Below are positions 17,936-26,895 of a stretch of DNA of 44,653 nt, one piece after another. Source of the DNA: an uncultured Clostridia bacterium (GTDB taxonomy: Bacteria; Bacillota; Clostridia; TANB77; CAG-508); NCBI GenBank assembly GCA_944390345.1, contig CALXPP010000013.1, forward strand, positions 1-44,653, read 5' to 3'. Made by a program: the position numbers and the translations under genes. A model generated the notes under the pieces. It searched no databases, was not told where the DNA came from, and saw only the letters and a program-made list of their open reading frames with translations. How positions within the stretch are numbered: the stretch's first letter is position 1; every line of letters begins with the position of its first letter.

Positions 17936-18892
17936 TTAAATTAGTAAGTTTATAAGATAAATAGCAAAAATGCCTACCAAAGAAAAAGCTTTTATCCTTG
18001 TAATTATATTTTTTTTTGGAATATAGCAAAAACTCCAAATTAATATATTAGCAAAAGTTAACAAAAATAAATTTTCTATAAATTTTTCAGAAATTTTAAT
18101 TGGTACAATAGTTGCACCTACTCCTAATATAAGAAAAAAATTAACCATACTAGATCCTATTAGATTTCCAATTCCTATATCCGTATTATTACTTATAGTA
18201 GATACTATAGATGTAATTAATTCTGGAAGTGCAGTTCCGATTGCTACTATAGTTAACCCAATTACTCTTTCACTCAATCCATAGTTTTCTGCAATTATAG
18301 TAGCTCTATTTACTACTAAATCTCCACCTTGTTTTAATAAAATTAAACCAAGTAATATTATAAATAATTGAAAAAAAATATTTCCATTATTTAGAACTTT
18401 ATTTTCTTTTGCTTTTTTATATTCTTTTGCAATTCTCTTTTTATCTAATAAAATTGGATATATTATATATGCTATAAATAGAATAATTAGTATTACACCT
18501 AAAAAAGAATTTATAACTCTATTTTCTTTTAATATACTAATTATTAAAAGAAAAGTCGTAGCAAAAAAAGCTATTGGTATATGAAATTTTTTAGTTTCTT
18601 CTTGTATATAAATTGGTTTTATTAGTCCCATAATTCCTAAAATTAGCAAAAGATTACACAAATTACTTCCTATAGCATTTCCTAAAATTAAATCTGTAGA
18701 TCCTTTAAAAGCCGATTTTATTGTAATTATAAGTTCTGGTATTGAAGTTCCAATAGATACAATAGTTAAACCAATTAAAATTTCTGGAATATAAAATTTC
18801 TTTGCTATATTGCTAGCACTTCTTACCACTAACTCTGCTCCTAATATTAAAAAAGCTAGTCCTACTAGAATTATAAAAATATTAAATATCAT
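17936..18892 (-). CDS. Calcium/sodium antiporter, CaCA family (YrbG-like)
   Basis: 318 aa, about ten membrane segments in two inverted halves. Each half has the alpha-repeat that binds the cations: GTSIPELIITIKSAF...GNAIGSNLCN (about 47-82) and GTALPELITSIVST...GNLIGSSMVN (about 210-245). The two halves are joined by a basic loop (LDKKRIAKEYKKAKENK). The family exchanges Ca2+ (or another cation) for Na+ or H+ across the cell membrane. A single gene. Confidence 0.93.
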   Translation of the reverse strand: MIFNIFIILVGLAFLILGAELVVRSASNIAKKFYIPEILIGLTIVSIGTSIPELIITIKSAFKGSTDLILGNAIGSNLCNLLLILGIMGLIKPIYIQEETKKFHIPIAFFATTFLLIISILKENRVINSFLGVILIILFIAYIIYPILLDKKRIAKEYKKAKENKVLNNGNIFFQLFIILLGLILLKQGGDLVVNRATIIAENYGLSERVIGLTIVAIGTALPELITSIVSTISNNTDIGIGNLIGSSMVNFFLILGVGATIVPIKISEKFIENLFLLTFANILIWSFCYIPKKNIITRIKAFSLVGIFAIYLINLLI

Positions 18893-18966
18893 TTTCTCAC
18901 CTTTTCTTTTTATTTAATGCTAGTTTTTTATAAAAGAAAACAAATTATTCAAAGAATATAAAAAAT

Positions 18967-19001
18967 ACACATTAAAATCTTTATCTAAGCTTTTAATGTG
19001 T
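18967..19001 (-). terminator. Terminator after nrdG
   Basis: ACACATTAAAA / TTTTAATGTGT stem, followed on the minus strand by ATTTTTTATA, about 25 bp past the nrdG stop. Confidence 0.7.
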
Positions 19002-19025
19002 ATCTAGTTAATTAAAATAATTTAA

Positions 19026-19514
19026 TTATTTTAATAAATCTACTTCACCATTTTCCATACTTTTTTTTACATCAATTACTCTTTGATTTTCAGAACCCTT
19101 CCATTTTAATGTTGGATTGTGAAGTTCGTCTTTGTAATTTCCATCTACTAATACATCAATATATTTCATTACTTCTTTATCTTTTAAATCTTCATATCTA
19201 TATCCAGACCAAGTCCATATATTTTTTTCAGGATATTTTTCTTTAAAAGCTTTTGCAAGTTTAGTAGTACCTTCTATATTAGTAGGATTCATTGGCTCTC
19301 CTCCTAGTATAGATAAGCCTTTTACTTCACTTTTATCACACAAGTCTAATACTTTTTTTATAGTATCATCTGTAAATTCTTCTCCACCATTAAAATCCCA
19401 TGTTTCCGGATTAAAACAGTTTTTACAATGAAATTGACAACCTTGCATAAATATAGATACCCTTACTCCCGGTCCATTTGATATATCCATTTTTCTAATT
19501 AAATTATATCTCAT
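19026..19514 (-). CDS. nrdG: Anaerobic ribonucleotide reductase activating protein
   Basis: 162 aa from ATG 19514, which follows the nrdD stop by 1 bp; AAGGTGG lies within the end of nrdD. A longer reading from 19538 would overlap nrdD and has no support. Radical-SAM enzyme: QGCQFHCKNCFNPETWDF contains the CxxxCxxC cluster motif, and SILGGEPM is the second conserved motif. It uses S-adenosylmethionine to put the glycyl radical on NrdD. Cytoplasmic; works in a complex with NrdD; oxygen-sensitive. Confidence 0.95.
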   Translation of the reverse strand: MRYNLIRKMDISNGPGVRVSIFMQGCQFHCKNCFNPETWDFNGGEEFTDDTIKKVLDLCDKSEVKGLSILGGEPMNPTNIEGTTKLAKAFKEKYPEKNIWTWSGYRYEDLKDKEVMKYIDVLVDGNYKDELHNPTLKWKGSENQRVIDVKKSMENGEVDLLK

Positions 19515-19515
19515 C

Positions 19516-21708
19516 TTACTTTGCCACCTTATTATCAATATGTAAAACTCTTTCTTTTATTTCTTGAGTTCTTCCTTTATTCCAGAAATTAGTTCCTATA
19601 TATCCACAAGTACGCCTTGCTACATTTAAAGTATTGTGATCTCTATTTCCACAATTTGGACAGAACCATTCTAGATTATCATCTATTAAAATTTCTCCTG
19701 TATATCCACATTTTTGACAATAATCTGATTTAGTATTTAATTCTGCATACATAATATTATCATAGATAAATTGTATTACTTGTAGTACAACATCTACATT
19801 TCCTTGTAAATTTGGTGTTTCTATATAAGATATTGCTCCTCCTGGGCTTAATCTTTGAAATTCACTTTCTAATTTTAACTTAGAAAAAGCATCTATTTCT
19901 TCAAAAACAGGAACATGATATGAGTTTGTAATATATCCTCTGTCTGTAATTCCTTTTACAGTTCCAAATCTTTCTTTTAAACATTTTGCAAATTTATAAG
20001 TTGTAGATTCGATAGGTGTTCCATAAACAGAATAATCTATATCTTCTTCTTTTTTCCATTTTGCAGTTGCATCATTTAAATGTTGCATTACTTTTAATCC
20101 AAATTCTTTTCCTTCTCCATTATCTGTATGTGAATGTCCTGTCATTACTTTTACACACTCATATAGACCTGCATAACCTAAAGAGATAGTTGAATATCCA
20201 TGATGTAGTAATTCGTGAATTGATTCTCCTTTTTCAAGTCTAGCTAAAGCTCCATGTTGCCACAAAATAGGTGCCACATCACTAGTTGCATTACTTAATC
20301 TTTTGTGTCTAATTTGCAAAGCTTTATGACATAATTCTAATCTTTCATCAAAAATTTTCCAGAATTTATCCATATCTCCATCAGCAGAAAGTGCAACATC
20401 TGGTAAATTTATAGTAACAACACCTTGATTAAATCTTCCGTAATACTTACCTTTTCCTTCAACATAGTTTTTAGCTTTTGCTATGTTTCCAATGCTCATT
20501 GTTCTATCTGGAGTTAGGAAAGATCTACAACCCATACAAGGATAACATTCTCCATTGCCAAGCTCATTTTTCTTCAAATCTAGCATAACTTTTTCAGAAA
20601 TATAGTCTGGAACCATTCTCTTTGCTGTACATTCTGCTGCAAGTTTTGTTAAATACCAATACTTACTATCCTCATGAATATTATCTTCTTCTAGTACATA
20701 TAAAAGTTTTGGAAAAGCTGGAGTTATATAAACTCCTTTTTCATTTTTGAAACCAAGAATTCTTTGTTTTAAAAATTCTTCAATTATCATTGCAAGTTCA
20801 TCTTTGTATTCATCTGTTTCACCTAAATACATATTTACTGATAAAAATGGTGCTTGTCCATTTGTGTTTGTCATAGAATTAACTTGATAGTTGAAAGTCT
20901 GTACACCATCTTCAACTTCTTTTTTAGTATCTTCCATAGCAAATTTTTCACAATCTTTTTTACTTAAATTTCTATTTTGATATTTCTTTAAATATTTTTC
21001 ATAACTTAATCTTACAAAAGGTGCTAAATGTGTAAGAGAAACTGTTGCACCTCCGTAGCTAGATGAGGTAACGGCAAGAATTATTTGAGTAGCTATTGTT
21101 GCTGCAGTAATAAATCTATGTGGTTTTTCTATCATTACACCATTAATTACTGTTCCATTTTGAAGCATATCATCTAAGTTAATTAGCTCACAATTATGAA
21201 GAGCATTTTGTGCAAAATAATCTGCATCATGAAAATGAATAATTCCTTTATCATGTGCTTCAACTATATCTTCTGGTAGTAAAAATCTTCTTGTAATATC
21301 TGTACTAGTAATTCCTGCTAAGTAATCTCTTTGTGTGGTTACTACTTCTGCATTTTTATTAGAATTTTCACTATTCCAGTATTCATTTTCTCCTTCTATT
21401 AACTCTTTTATTGTTTTATCTGTAGTATTTGCTTTCCTTACTAATTCTCTTGTGTATCTGTAAGTAATATATTTTTTGGCAAGTTCATATCTGTCAAATT
21501 CCATTAATTTTTGTTCGATTATATCTTGAATATCCTCTACCAAGATTCTTTTCTTATTTAAATCTTCTATATATTTAATAATCTCTTTAATTTCTTCTTT
21601 AGTGGCTTTTTCTTTTCCTCTAACTTCATCATTAGCTTTTCCTATTGCTACTCTAATCTTTTCAGGATCATAGTCTACTATATGTCCATCTCTTTTTACT
21701 ATTTTCAT
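19516..21708 (-). CDS. nrdD: Anaerobic ribonucleoside-triphosphate reductase
   Basis: 730 aa. An N-terminal ATP-cone allosteric domain (about 1-90: KIVKRDGHIVDYDPEKI) is followed by the reductase barrel (HFHDADYFAQNALHNCELINL, MVPDYISEKV, CYPCMGCRSFLTPDRT). A zinc site follows (CQKCGYTG...CPNCGNRDHNTL), and the glycyl-radical loop RRTCGYIGTNFWNKGRTQEI is close to the C terminus. The enzyme reduces NTPs to dNTPs under anaerobic conditions. It forms an operon with nrdG; the gene for a Crp/Fnr-type regulator starts 135 bp away in the opposite direction and is a plausible controller. No defect is seen. Confidence 0.97.
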   Translation of the reverse strand: MKIVKRDGHIVDYDPEKIRVAIGKANDEVRGKEKATKEEIKEIIKYIEDLNKKRILVEDIQDIIEQKLMEFDRYELAKKYITYRYTRELVRKANTTDKTIKELIEGENEYWNSENSNKNAEVVTTQRDYLAGITSTDITRRFLLPEDIVEAHDKGIIHFHDADYFAQNALHNCELINLDDMLQNGTVINGVMIEKPHRFITAATIATQIILAVTSSSYGGATVSLTHLAPFVRLSYEKYLKKYQNRNLSKKDCEKFAMEDTKKEVEDGVQTFNYQVNSMTNTNGQAPFLSVNMYLGETDEYKDELAMIIEEFLKQRILGFKNEKGVYITPAFPKLLYVLEEDNIHEDSKYWYLTKLAAECTAKRMVPDYISEKVMLDLKKNELGNGECYPCMGCRSFLTPDRTMSIGNIAKAKNYVEGKGKYYGRFNQGVVTINLPDVALSADGDMDKFWKIFDERLELCHKALQIRHKRLSNATSDVAPILWQHGALARLEKGESIHELLHHGYSTISLGYAGLYECVKVMTGHSHTDNGEGKEFGLKVMQHLNDATAKWKKEEDIDYSVYGTPIESTTYKFAKCLKERFGTVKGITDRGYITNSYHVPVFEEIDAFSKLKLESEFQRLSPGGAISYIETPNLQGNVDVVLQVIQFIYDNIMYAELNTKSDYCQKCGYTGEILIDDNLEWFCPNCGNRDHNTLNVARRTCGYIGTNFWNKGRTQEIKERVLHIDNKVAK

Positions 21709-21842
21709 CTCTTTTGTTCCCCCATATTTCTTTATTTTTTTTATTATTTTATAATCATTTTATATCAATAAACATTTAAGTATAGAAGTTGCACTTGCAC
21801 CTTTTTTAGTTTTTTGTTAAAATGTTTTTGGAGGTCAAAAAA

Positions 21843-22475
21843 ATGAAAAGTCCTTTTGAAAATTTATCTAAAATTCAAGTTAATAAACTATATGAACTAC
21901 TCGGAGTTCACATCTATAAATATAAGAAAAATCAAGAAATTCTGCCCACTATAAAAAATGAAAATATTATAGGAATTATTTTAAATGGCTCTGCTCAAAT
22001 TGTAAACATAGAATATAATGGTAATGAAATTGTAAAAGAAACTATTTCTAAAGATAGTGTTTTTGGTACAAATATCTCAGCTACAAATAGTGAATATTGC
22101 CAAATAATAGCTAAGCAAGATACAGAAGTCTTAGTTATTGATTATATAAAACTTGTAAATCCAGAAAATTTAAATCATAATTACTTTAACATATTCTTAA
22201 ATAATTTATTTGACATTTATAATAATAAAATAAGAATTATGAATGAAAGAATAAAAATTTTGGAAAAAAAACAAATTCGTGAAAAACTTTTAGAGTATTT
22301 TGAAATAGAACATAAAAAAAGTCGTTTTAAATATTTTTACTTAAACTACAGTTTTAAAGATTTAGCAGACTATCTTGCTATCGATAGATCTGCTATGTTT
22401 AGAGAATTAAAACACTTAAAAGAAGATAAATTTATAGAAATAAATAATAGAAAAATTACACTATTATATAAATAA
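21843..22475 (+). CDS. Crp/Fnr family transcriptional regulator
   Basis: 210 aa from ATG 21843 behind GGAGGTC (the reading from 21822 would start before this site). The N-terminal half is a cyclic-nucleotide-binding-like beta-roll (GIILNGSAQIVNIEYNGNEIVKE...VFGTN). A dimerisation helix follows at about 115-150, then a winged HTH (FKDLADYLAIDRSAMFRELKHLKEDKFIEI, about 160-205). The cysteines needed for an Fnr-type Fe-S cluster are not grouped at the N terminus, so it probably senses something else. It is divergent from nrdDG. Confidence 0.88.
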   Translation: MKSPFENLSKIQVNKLYELLGVHIYKYKKNQEILPTIKNENIIGIILNGSAQIVNIEYNGNEIVKETISKDSVFGTNISATNSEYCQIIAKQDTEVLVIDYIKLVNPENLNHNYFNIFLNNLFDIYNNKIRIMNERIKILEKKQIREKLLEYFEIEHKKSRFKYFYLNYSFKDLADYLAIDRSAMFRELKHLKEDKFIEINNRKITLLYK

Positions 22476-22498
22476 AATCTATTATTGTAAGTATCTGC

Positions 22499-22546
22499 AA
22501 GTATAAATATAAGTATATTATTTTTATATGCTTATATTTATACTTT
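22499..22546. terminator. Bidirectional terminator
   Basis: A 15-bp perfect stem (AAGTATAAATATAAG / CTTATATTTATACTT) between the convergent regulator and M20 peptidase genes. The loop contains a T-run. Confidence 0.65.
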
Positions 22547-22558
22547 AATATCAATTAT

Positions 22559-23587
22559 TTATATCTTACAATACTTCTCAATTAAATCTTTATATTGCTC
22601 AACAAGTTTATATAAACTTTGAACTGTTATATATTCATCTACCTGATGTGCTGTTATTGGACCTGCACCTAAAATTATTCTATTATTATCTAAAAAACTA
22701 GCTTCTGTAATAAAATTACAAGTTTTACTAGAAATTTCTGATTTGTTTAAAAAAGGTGATAATTTATTTATTCTTTTAATTTCTGCTTGATATTTTTCTC
22801 TTAAAAATTTTATTTTATTTTCAATTCTTTTCTCATCTTTTTTATCCACAGTTCTAAAGTCCATAAAAAATTCACAATAAGCAGGAACAGAATTAATTGC
22901 ACTACCACCATTTATTTTTCCTATATTCATAGTTGTATAAGGTATCTCAAACTCTTTATTTACATTGTTTTTTATTTCATTTTGATAAAATTCGTTTAGC
23001 TCATTTATAAATGATATTGCACTCATAATAGCACTCTTTCCCTTGTCTGGTGTGCTTGAATGTGTTTTTATTCCTTTAAAAGAAATTTTATATTCTATTA
23101 AACCTTTACTACCTACTATAATCTCATTATAAGTTGGTTCTCCTATTATTATTGTATCTGGGAAATCAGTTTCATATTTTATTAGCTCTTTTATTCCGTT
23201 AAAACCTATTTCTTCATCATAAGTAAAATATAATTTTACTCCTTTATTTAAATTTTTAAAATCTATTTGAGATACAGCTGAAATTATTGCTGCAATTCCA
23301 GCCTTCATATCACAAACACCTAAACCATATATTTTATTATCAACTTTAGTTAATTCAAATTTTTCATACTTCCAGCCTTCTGTAAACTCCACTGTATCAG
23401 TATGTCCTAAGAAGCCTATTGAAGTTTCTGGTTTGTTAGATATAATTAAAAATTTATCTCTTATTTCAGTTTTAAAGCCTATTTGTTTCAATGTAGCTTC
23501 TATATAATCTAATATTTTTTTGTTTTCTTTGTCTTTAATAGTATTAAATCTTACTAATTTTTCTAGAACTTCCTCTACTTCTAACAT
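22559..23587 (-). CDS. M20 family metallopeptidase/deacylase (ArgE/DapE type)
   Basis: 342 aa. Metal ligands of the M20 fold: GHTDTV (about 76-81), GVCDMKAG (about 110-117) with the conserved Asp, and YDEEIGFNG (about 155) with the catalytic Glu. A dimerisation lid (about 170-275: KTHSSTPDKGKSAIM) follows, and the C-terminal GAGPITAHQVDEYI carries the last ligand His. Family members remove acyl groups from amino-acid derivatives (acetylornithine, succinyl-diaminopimelate) or cut dipeptides; the exact substrate is not evident. It starts 1 bp after the GNAT gene, with GGGGGAG inside its end. Pairing with an acetyltransferase, both behind an attenuator, suggests an acylated amino acid as substrate. 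Confidence 0.88.
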   Translation of the reverse strand: MLEVEEVLEKLVRFNTIKDKENKKILDYIEATLKQIGFKTEIRDKFLIISNKPETSIGFLGHTDTVEFTEGWKYEKFELTKVDNKIYGLGVCDMKAGIAAIISAVSQIDFKNLNKGVKLYFTYDEEIGFNGIKELIKYETDFPDTIIIGEPTYNEIIVGSKGLIEYKISFKGIKTHSSTPDKGKSAIMSAISFINELNEFYQNEIKNNVNKEFEIPYTTMNIGKINGGSAINSVPAYCEFFMDFRTVDKKDEKRIENKIKFLREKYQAEIKRINKLSPFLNKSEISSKTCNFITEASFLDNNRIILGAGPITAHQVDEYITVQSLYKLVEQYKDLIEKYCKI

Positions 23588-23588
23588 A

Positions 23589-24173
23589 TTACTCCCCCTT
23601 TACTCTTTCTTCTACACTAGGATTTGCTAGTTTCATTCCTTGTTTTAAATTTTCCTTACTTAAAGAATCTAAATCAATCTCTAAAAAAATATTTTGCATC
23701 GTTTCAACTTGACCATTTGTTCTTTCTTTTTCTACACTTTGCAATAAATTTGGAATTTGTTTAAATCCTATTTTTAAGGCAATACCATACGACATAGAAC
23801 CTCTCTCTAATGTTCTCATATATAGCTTATTATACCCTAGCAACTTAGACTGCATAACAGCATATAGCATAAGCTGATTTCCTAATCCTTTTCTCCTATA
23901 TTGATCTAATACTGCAACATCAGCTAAATACATTATATTTTCATTCTGATAACTTACAGGTTGATCTTCTTTAGCTCCTCTTTCTAAAGCTATAAGTCCT
24001 ATACATCCATCTTTATTATATGCGCCATAAATATAACCTTTTTCCTGATATTCTCTAAAAATTTCTGTTAGTTCCTCTTCTGTATATTTTTCATTATAAG
24101 GTGGACCAGAGAAAACCTTATATACTCTTTTAAAATCTTCTAAATTTGTAAGCTCTTTTATTTGACTATTCAT
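23589..24173 (-). CDS. GNAT family N-acetyltransferase
   Basis: 194 aa from ATG 24173 behind GGAGGTAAAAT. The GNAT core is visible: ADVAVLDQYRRKGLGNQLMLYAV carries the acetyl-CoA pyrophosphate-binding Q/RxxGxG/A loop (about 95-115), followed by the beta-strand and helix with KLYMRTLERGSMSYGIALKIGF. The substrate is unknown. First gene of a two-gene operon with the M20 peptidase; the leader at 24278-24460 contains a perfect promoter, a leader peptide and competing hairpins, and a second terminator lies at 24225-24261. Confidence 0.88.
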   Translation of the reverse strand: MNSQIKELTNLEDFKRVYKVFSGPPYNEKYTEEELTEIFREYQEKGYIYGAYNKDGCIGLIALERGAKEDQPVSYQNENIMYLADVAVLDQYRRKGLGNQLMLYAVMQSKLLGYNKLYMRTLERGSMSYGIALKIGFKQIPNLLQSVEKERTNGQVETMQNIFLEIDLDSLSKENLKQGMKLANPSVEERVKGE

Positions 24174-24224
24174 ATTTTACCTCCAAATAATTAATATTTA
24201 AAAAAAGAGAAAAAAATAGATATG

Positions 24225-24261
24225 AAAAAAGACTATATATAGAATTTACCTACATATAGTC
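24225..24261 (-). terminator. Terminator between leader and GNAT gene
   Basis: GACTATATGTAG / CTATATATAGTC stem with one G-T pair, followed by TTTTTT on the minus strand. It lies about 50 bp before the GNAT start, so the operon must be transcribed through it. Confidence 0.6.
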
Positions 24262-24277
24262 CTTAACATATCCATAA

Positions 24278-24405
24278 AAAAATATTTTTAAACTATCGTA
24301 GGTGCAGTATTTTTAGCCTGCACCTACGCATCTAATTCAAGTGCGAAGTTACAGGCTCCTACGATGATGATGTAATTGATTGTTTAAAAATATTTTAAAT
24401 TTCAT
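24278..24405 (-). promoter_or_regulatory. Leader-peptide attenuator of the GNAT-M20 operon
   Basis: Two exclusive folds are possible. Fold 1 (terminator): CGTAGGTGCAG / CTGCACCTACG, an 11-bp perfect stem (24328-24297), with seven T further on. Fold 2 is nested: a 14-bp outer helix (24395-24382 with 24293-24280), then ATCGTAGG / CCTACGAT (24365-24358 with 24302-24295), then AGCCTG / CAGGCT (24357-24352 with 24320-24315) and CGCA / TGCG inside. The leader-peptide stop codon lies in fold 2, so ribosome position could choose the fold. No known riboswitch class was recognised. Confidence 0.6.
24349..24405 (-). CDS. Putative 18-aa leader peptide ending HHHRRSL
   Basis: ATG 24405 behind GAGGAAAAATT reads MKFKIFLNNQLHHHRRSL and stops at TAA 24351-24349. 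Three His, two Arg, Ser and Leu codons just before the stop would make translation sensitive to the charging of these tRNAs, most simply His or Arg. It lies about 25 nt after the start of transcription expected from the promoter at 24432-24460. Confidence 0.55.
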   Translation of the reverse strand: MKFKIFLNNQLHHHRRSL

Positions 24406-24431
24406 AATTTTTCCTCTTTTCTTATAGAAAT

Positions 24432-24460
24432 ATTATAACAGGCTATGCTCTGATTGTCAA
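24432..24460 (-). promoter_or_regulatory. Perfect consensus promoter TTGACA-N17-TATAAT
   Basis: TTGACA (24460-24455), 17 bp, TATAAT (24437-24432) on the minus strand. An exact sigma-A-type consensus, in front of the leader peptide. Confidence 0.85.
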
Positions 24461-24519
24461 TATTATTATGTAAATTAGCTTTAATTCTAAATTTATACAG
24501 AACTTATAAATATAAATTT

Positions 24520-24771
24520 TTATATTTTTTCTAACATTTTCTTAGCATATGAACAATCTGCAATAAGTTTTTTATTATATTTTTTTGCCTCTTCTATAAC
24601 GCAATTTACTAGTTTTTTTGCAATTCCTTGTCCTTGATATTTACTATCTACTCCAGTATGAATTATATTCCAAGTACCATCTAAATTTTCAAACACACAC
24701 TCTCCAATTTGAGTAGAATTATCTAAAGCAATTGCTTTATTTTCTTCTTGTATAAATTTAATATCAATCAT
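24520..24771 (-). CDS. Small GNAT-like acetyltransferase (YjdJ type)
   Basis: 83 aa, the short GNAT form without a full N-terminal half. IIHTGVDSKYQGQGIAKKLV is the acetyl-CoA loop (QGQGIA), and the C-terminal CSYAKKML resembles the conserved CSY-xK motif of this family. Substrate unknown. The start at 24771 follows GGAGAAAAG closely. The PepSY gene ends 22 bp upstream on the same strand. Confidence 0.85.
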   Translation of the reverse strand: MIDIKFIQEENKAIALDNSTQIGECVFENLDGTWNIIHTGVDSKYQGQGIAKKLVNCVIEEAKKYNKKLIADCSYAKKMLEKI

Positions 24772-24793
24772 TCTTTTCTCCTTTAAAATTCAG

Positions 24794-25090
24794 TTATTTT
24801 TTTCTTTCGTACTTTATAATTTCACCTGTTATTGCATCTATTTCATAATCGTATTCAACATTATTATAATAAAATTCTATCTCATAAATAGGATCATAAT
24901 GTTCAACATCAAGCTCTACTTTTCTAAGAGTTATATTGCTTTCGTTTACACCTGCATCTGTTAAAGCAATTTCTTTAGCATTTTGTTCAGAAATATTTTC
25001 TTTAAATACAAATGCATATAGACATATTCCGATAATTACTAAAGCTAATACTACAGTAATAACAATACTATAAATCTTCCAGCTTTTCAT
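24794..25090 (-). CDS. Membrane-anchored PepSY-domain protein
   Basis: 98 aa from ATG 25090 (AGGAG 8 nt upstream; a GTG at 25099 is less well placed). One membrane segment (VITVVLALVIIGICLYAF) is followed by a PepSY domain: ISEQNAKEIALTDAGV...YEIEFYYNNVEYDYEIDAITGEII. PepSY domains occur in propeptides and small envelope proteins and are thought to inhibit peptidases. It probably forms a short operon with the small GNAT gene. Confidence 0.85.
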   Translation of the reverse strand: MKSWKIYSIVITVVLALVIIGICLYAFVFKENISEQNAKEIALTDAGVNESNITLRKVELDVEHYDPIYEIEFYYNNVEYDYEIDAITGEIIKYERKK

Positions 25091-25275
25091 AAAACTCACT
25101 CCTATCTTCTTTAATTATTTTTATATATTATAAGTAATAATTAAAATTTTTTCAATGAGTTTTTTAACTTAGAAATAGATAGCTTATTTTTCTAGCCAAT
25201 TTTGAATAATTATTAAAGAGACTGATATATTTGGTGTTTTCCACTTCATTACTTATTATTTCTTCGTTTTGCATT

Positions 25276-26407
25276 TTAATTATTATTTAAACTATTTTTT
25301 ACTATCTTTTCGTATTCATTCCATAAATCATAAACAGAAGAATCACAATAATCTATTTTTATATTACCCTCTTTATCTAAAACAGCTCTTTTACCATTTA
25401 TTTCTACAATAAAGTAATCTTCATAATAATCTCCAATTTCAATATTTCTCATTGTTACATCAGAATATATTGGTTGTAATATTATATTCAAATTTCTATC
25501 AATAACTCCTTCATAACTATGATTATTATTTATAACACTATAAATAGCATACTGTGTACTAGTAAAATAATTTTGTGACATAAATCCATCTATAAAATCA
25601 ATAACTATATTATTATTTATATCTACAACCCCCATTTTCCAAGTATCATTTACTTTTTTAGTTACAACAAATGTATTATATTCATAATAGATGATATTTC
25701 CATATTGGCACTCCATTAAAATCTCTCCTTGTTTAGTTGCAATACCATTTCCATTGTCGTTAGAGATTCTAACATAATTTGAATAGTCTATTTCAAATTT
25801 TTCTCCTGTTGCAGTTTTTAAAGATTCATTATTTATAGTTAACTCGTATATTCCATTATAAATTGCAGGAATTGTCATATTCATATTTTCATCAATATAA
25901 CCATATTTACCATTTTCATTGATAATTCCCCCAGTAAATTTTCTAACTAGTTTTTCATTTAAATTTGGATTTGAATATGTATTATTATAAACTTTTACAT
26001 AAACATTATTATATTCAGATTTGGTTTCAATAATATCCCAAAGGATATCGATAGAATAATCATCATAGTTAGTTCCTTCTGGATAATCATAATCTTGCCC
26101 GTACTTCGCTTATTTCTAATTCTATTATTAAATCACCATTTTTATAATTTATATTTTGAATTTTCATACTACTCTTCTCTAAATCACTATAACTTGATAT
26201 TCTGTATCCTAGCAACATATATTGCTTATTATTTTCTTCAAATGGAAAGTAGATATCATTTGTTGCAATACTCTTTACTATTTCAATCTTAGAATTAATA
26301 TCTTTAGAAAAATTTTTATTATAAGTACTACTATTATTTAAAACAAATATTACACCTACAATTATTAAAATTACTATTGCTATTACTATAATTATTTTCT
26401 TTTTCAT
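25276..26407 (-). CDS. Membrane-anchored WG-repeat-like protein, interrupted by a CGG frameshift
   Basis: From ATG 26407 (AAGGGGAATTTTACT upstream): a membrane segment (about 5-25), an extracytoplasmic domain to codon 102, then CGG at 26101-26099 followed by GCA AGA TTA TGA. Dropping the C gives EISEV-G-QDYDYPEGTNYDDYS, and the frame stays open to 25276, 376 aa in all. The second half contains WG-like repeats (NENGKYGYIDENM, WKMGVVDINNNIVID, YEGVIDRNLNIILQPIY, GKRAVLDKEGNIKI). The two parts would otherwise be separate frames whose ends overlap by a few bases. Function unknown; likely on the outer face of the membrane. Confidence 0.75.
26099..26101 (-). other. In-frame CGG recoding site 5 (GTA CGG G)
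   Basis: Codon 103 of the WG-like gene. This is the only one of the six sites with G rather than A as fourth base; skipping the C gives GGG (Gly). Zero-frame stop four codons later. Confidence 0.65.
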
Positions 26408-26512
26408 AGTAAAATTCCCCTTAAATTTCTTTATTTCATTATAATTAATAATTAAAATTTTTGTCAATATTTAGTAAAAATCTATAATTTTTATTTTTAA
26501 ATTATTTGTATA

Positions 26513-26553
26513 AAAAAAGTAGATATTAATACAAACTTATTAATATCTACTTT
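26513..26553 (-). terminator. Terminator after the 70-aa gene
   Basis: A stem of about 15 bp (AAGTAGATATTAATA / TATTAATATCTACTT) with a 6-nt loop, followed by a T-run on the minus strand. Confidence 0.75.
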
Positions 26554-26573
26554 CAGTATTAATTATTTAATTT

Positions 26574-26786
26574 CTAATTATCTGTAGCTTCAACTAATTT
26601 TATTGAACCATCTTCCTGTACTTCACAATCAAATCCTGCTTCATTTGCAGCTTTAACCATATAATATAACTGTTCATTACTATATAATAAAGTATTTGCA
26701 TACCTTACACAAAAATATGAAACAATTCCAAGTGCTATAACCAAGATTATAATTATTACTAAAAATATTTTGCTTAATCTATTCAT
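26574..26786 (-). CDS. Small single-pass membrane protein (70 aa)
   Basis: ATG 26786 behind AAGGAGGAGA. Residues 4-27 (LSKIFLVIIIILVIALGIVSYFCV) form a membrane segment. The rest is a small acidic domain (MVKAANEAGFDCEVQEDGSIKLVEA). Not recognised. It has its own promoter (TTGCTT-N17-TATAAT, 26848-26820) and terminator, and is the last chromosomal gene before the mobile region. Confidence 0.75.
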   Translation of the reverse strand: MNRLSKIFLVIIIILVIALGIVSYFCVRYANTLLYSNEQLYYMVKAANEAGFDCEVQEDGSIKLVEATDN

Positions 26787-26819
26787 AAAATCTCCTCCTT
26801 GATTATTACTCTTGTAATT

Positions 26820-26848
26820 ATTATACCATAATTTACATAAAAAAGCAA
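26820..26848 (-). promoter_or_regulatory. Promoter of the 70-aa gene
   Basis: TTGCTT (26848-26843), 17 bp, TATAAT (26825-26820) with extended -10 TGG on the minus strand. Confidence 0.7.
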
Positions 26849-26895
26849 AAAAGAGCTTTGCAAAAAATAGTATATCCTTTTCTTGCAAATGCTCC

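Noticed and set aside
24349..24405. Leader peptide of a classical his operon
   Set aside because: No histidine biosynthesis gene lies downstream; only an acetyltransferase and an M20 peptidase. Reported as an attenuator without a fixed amino acid.
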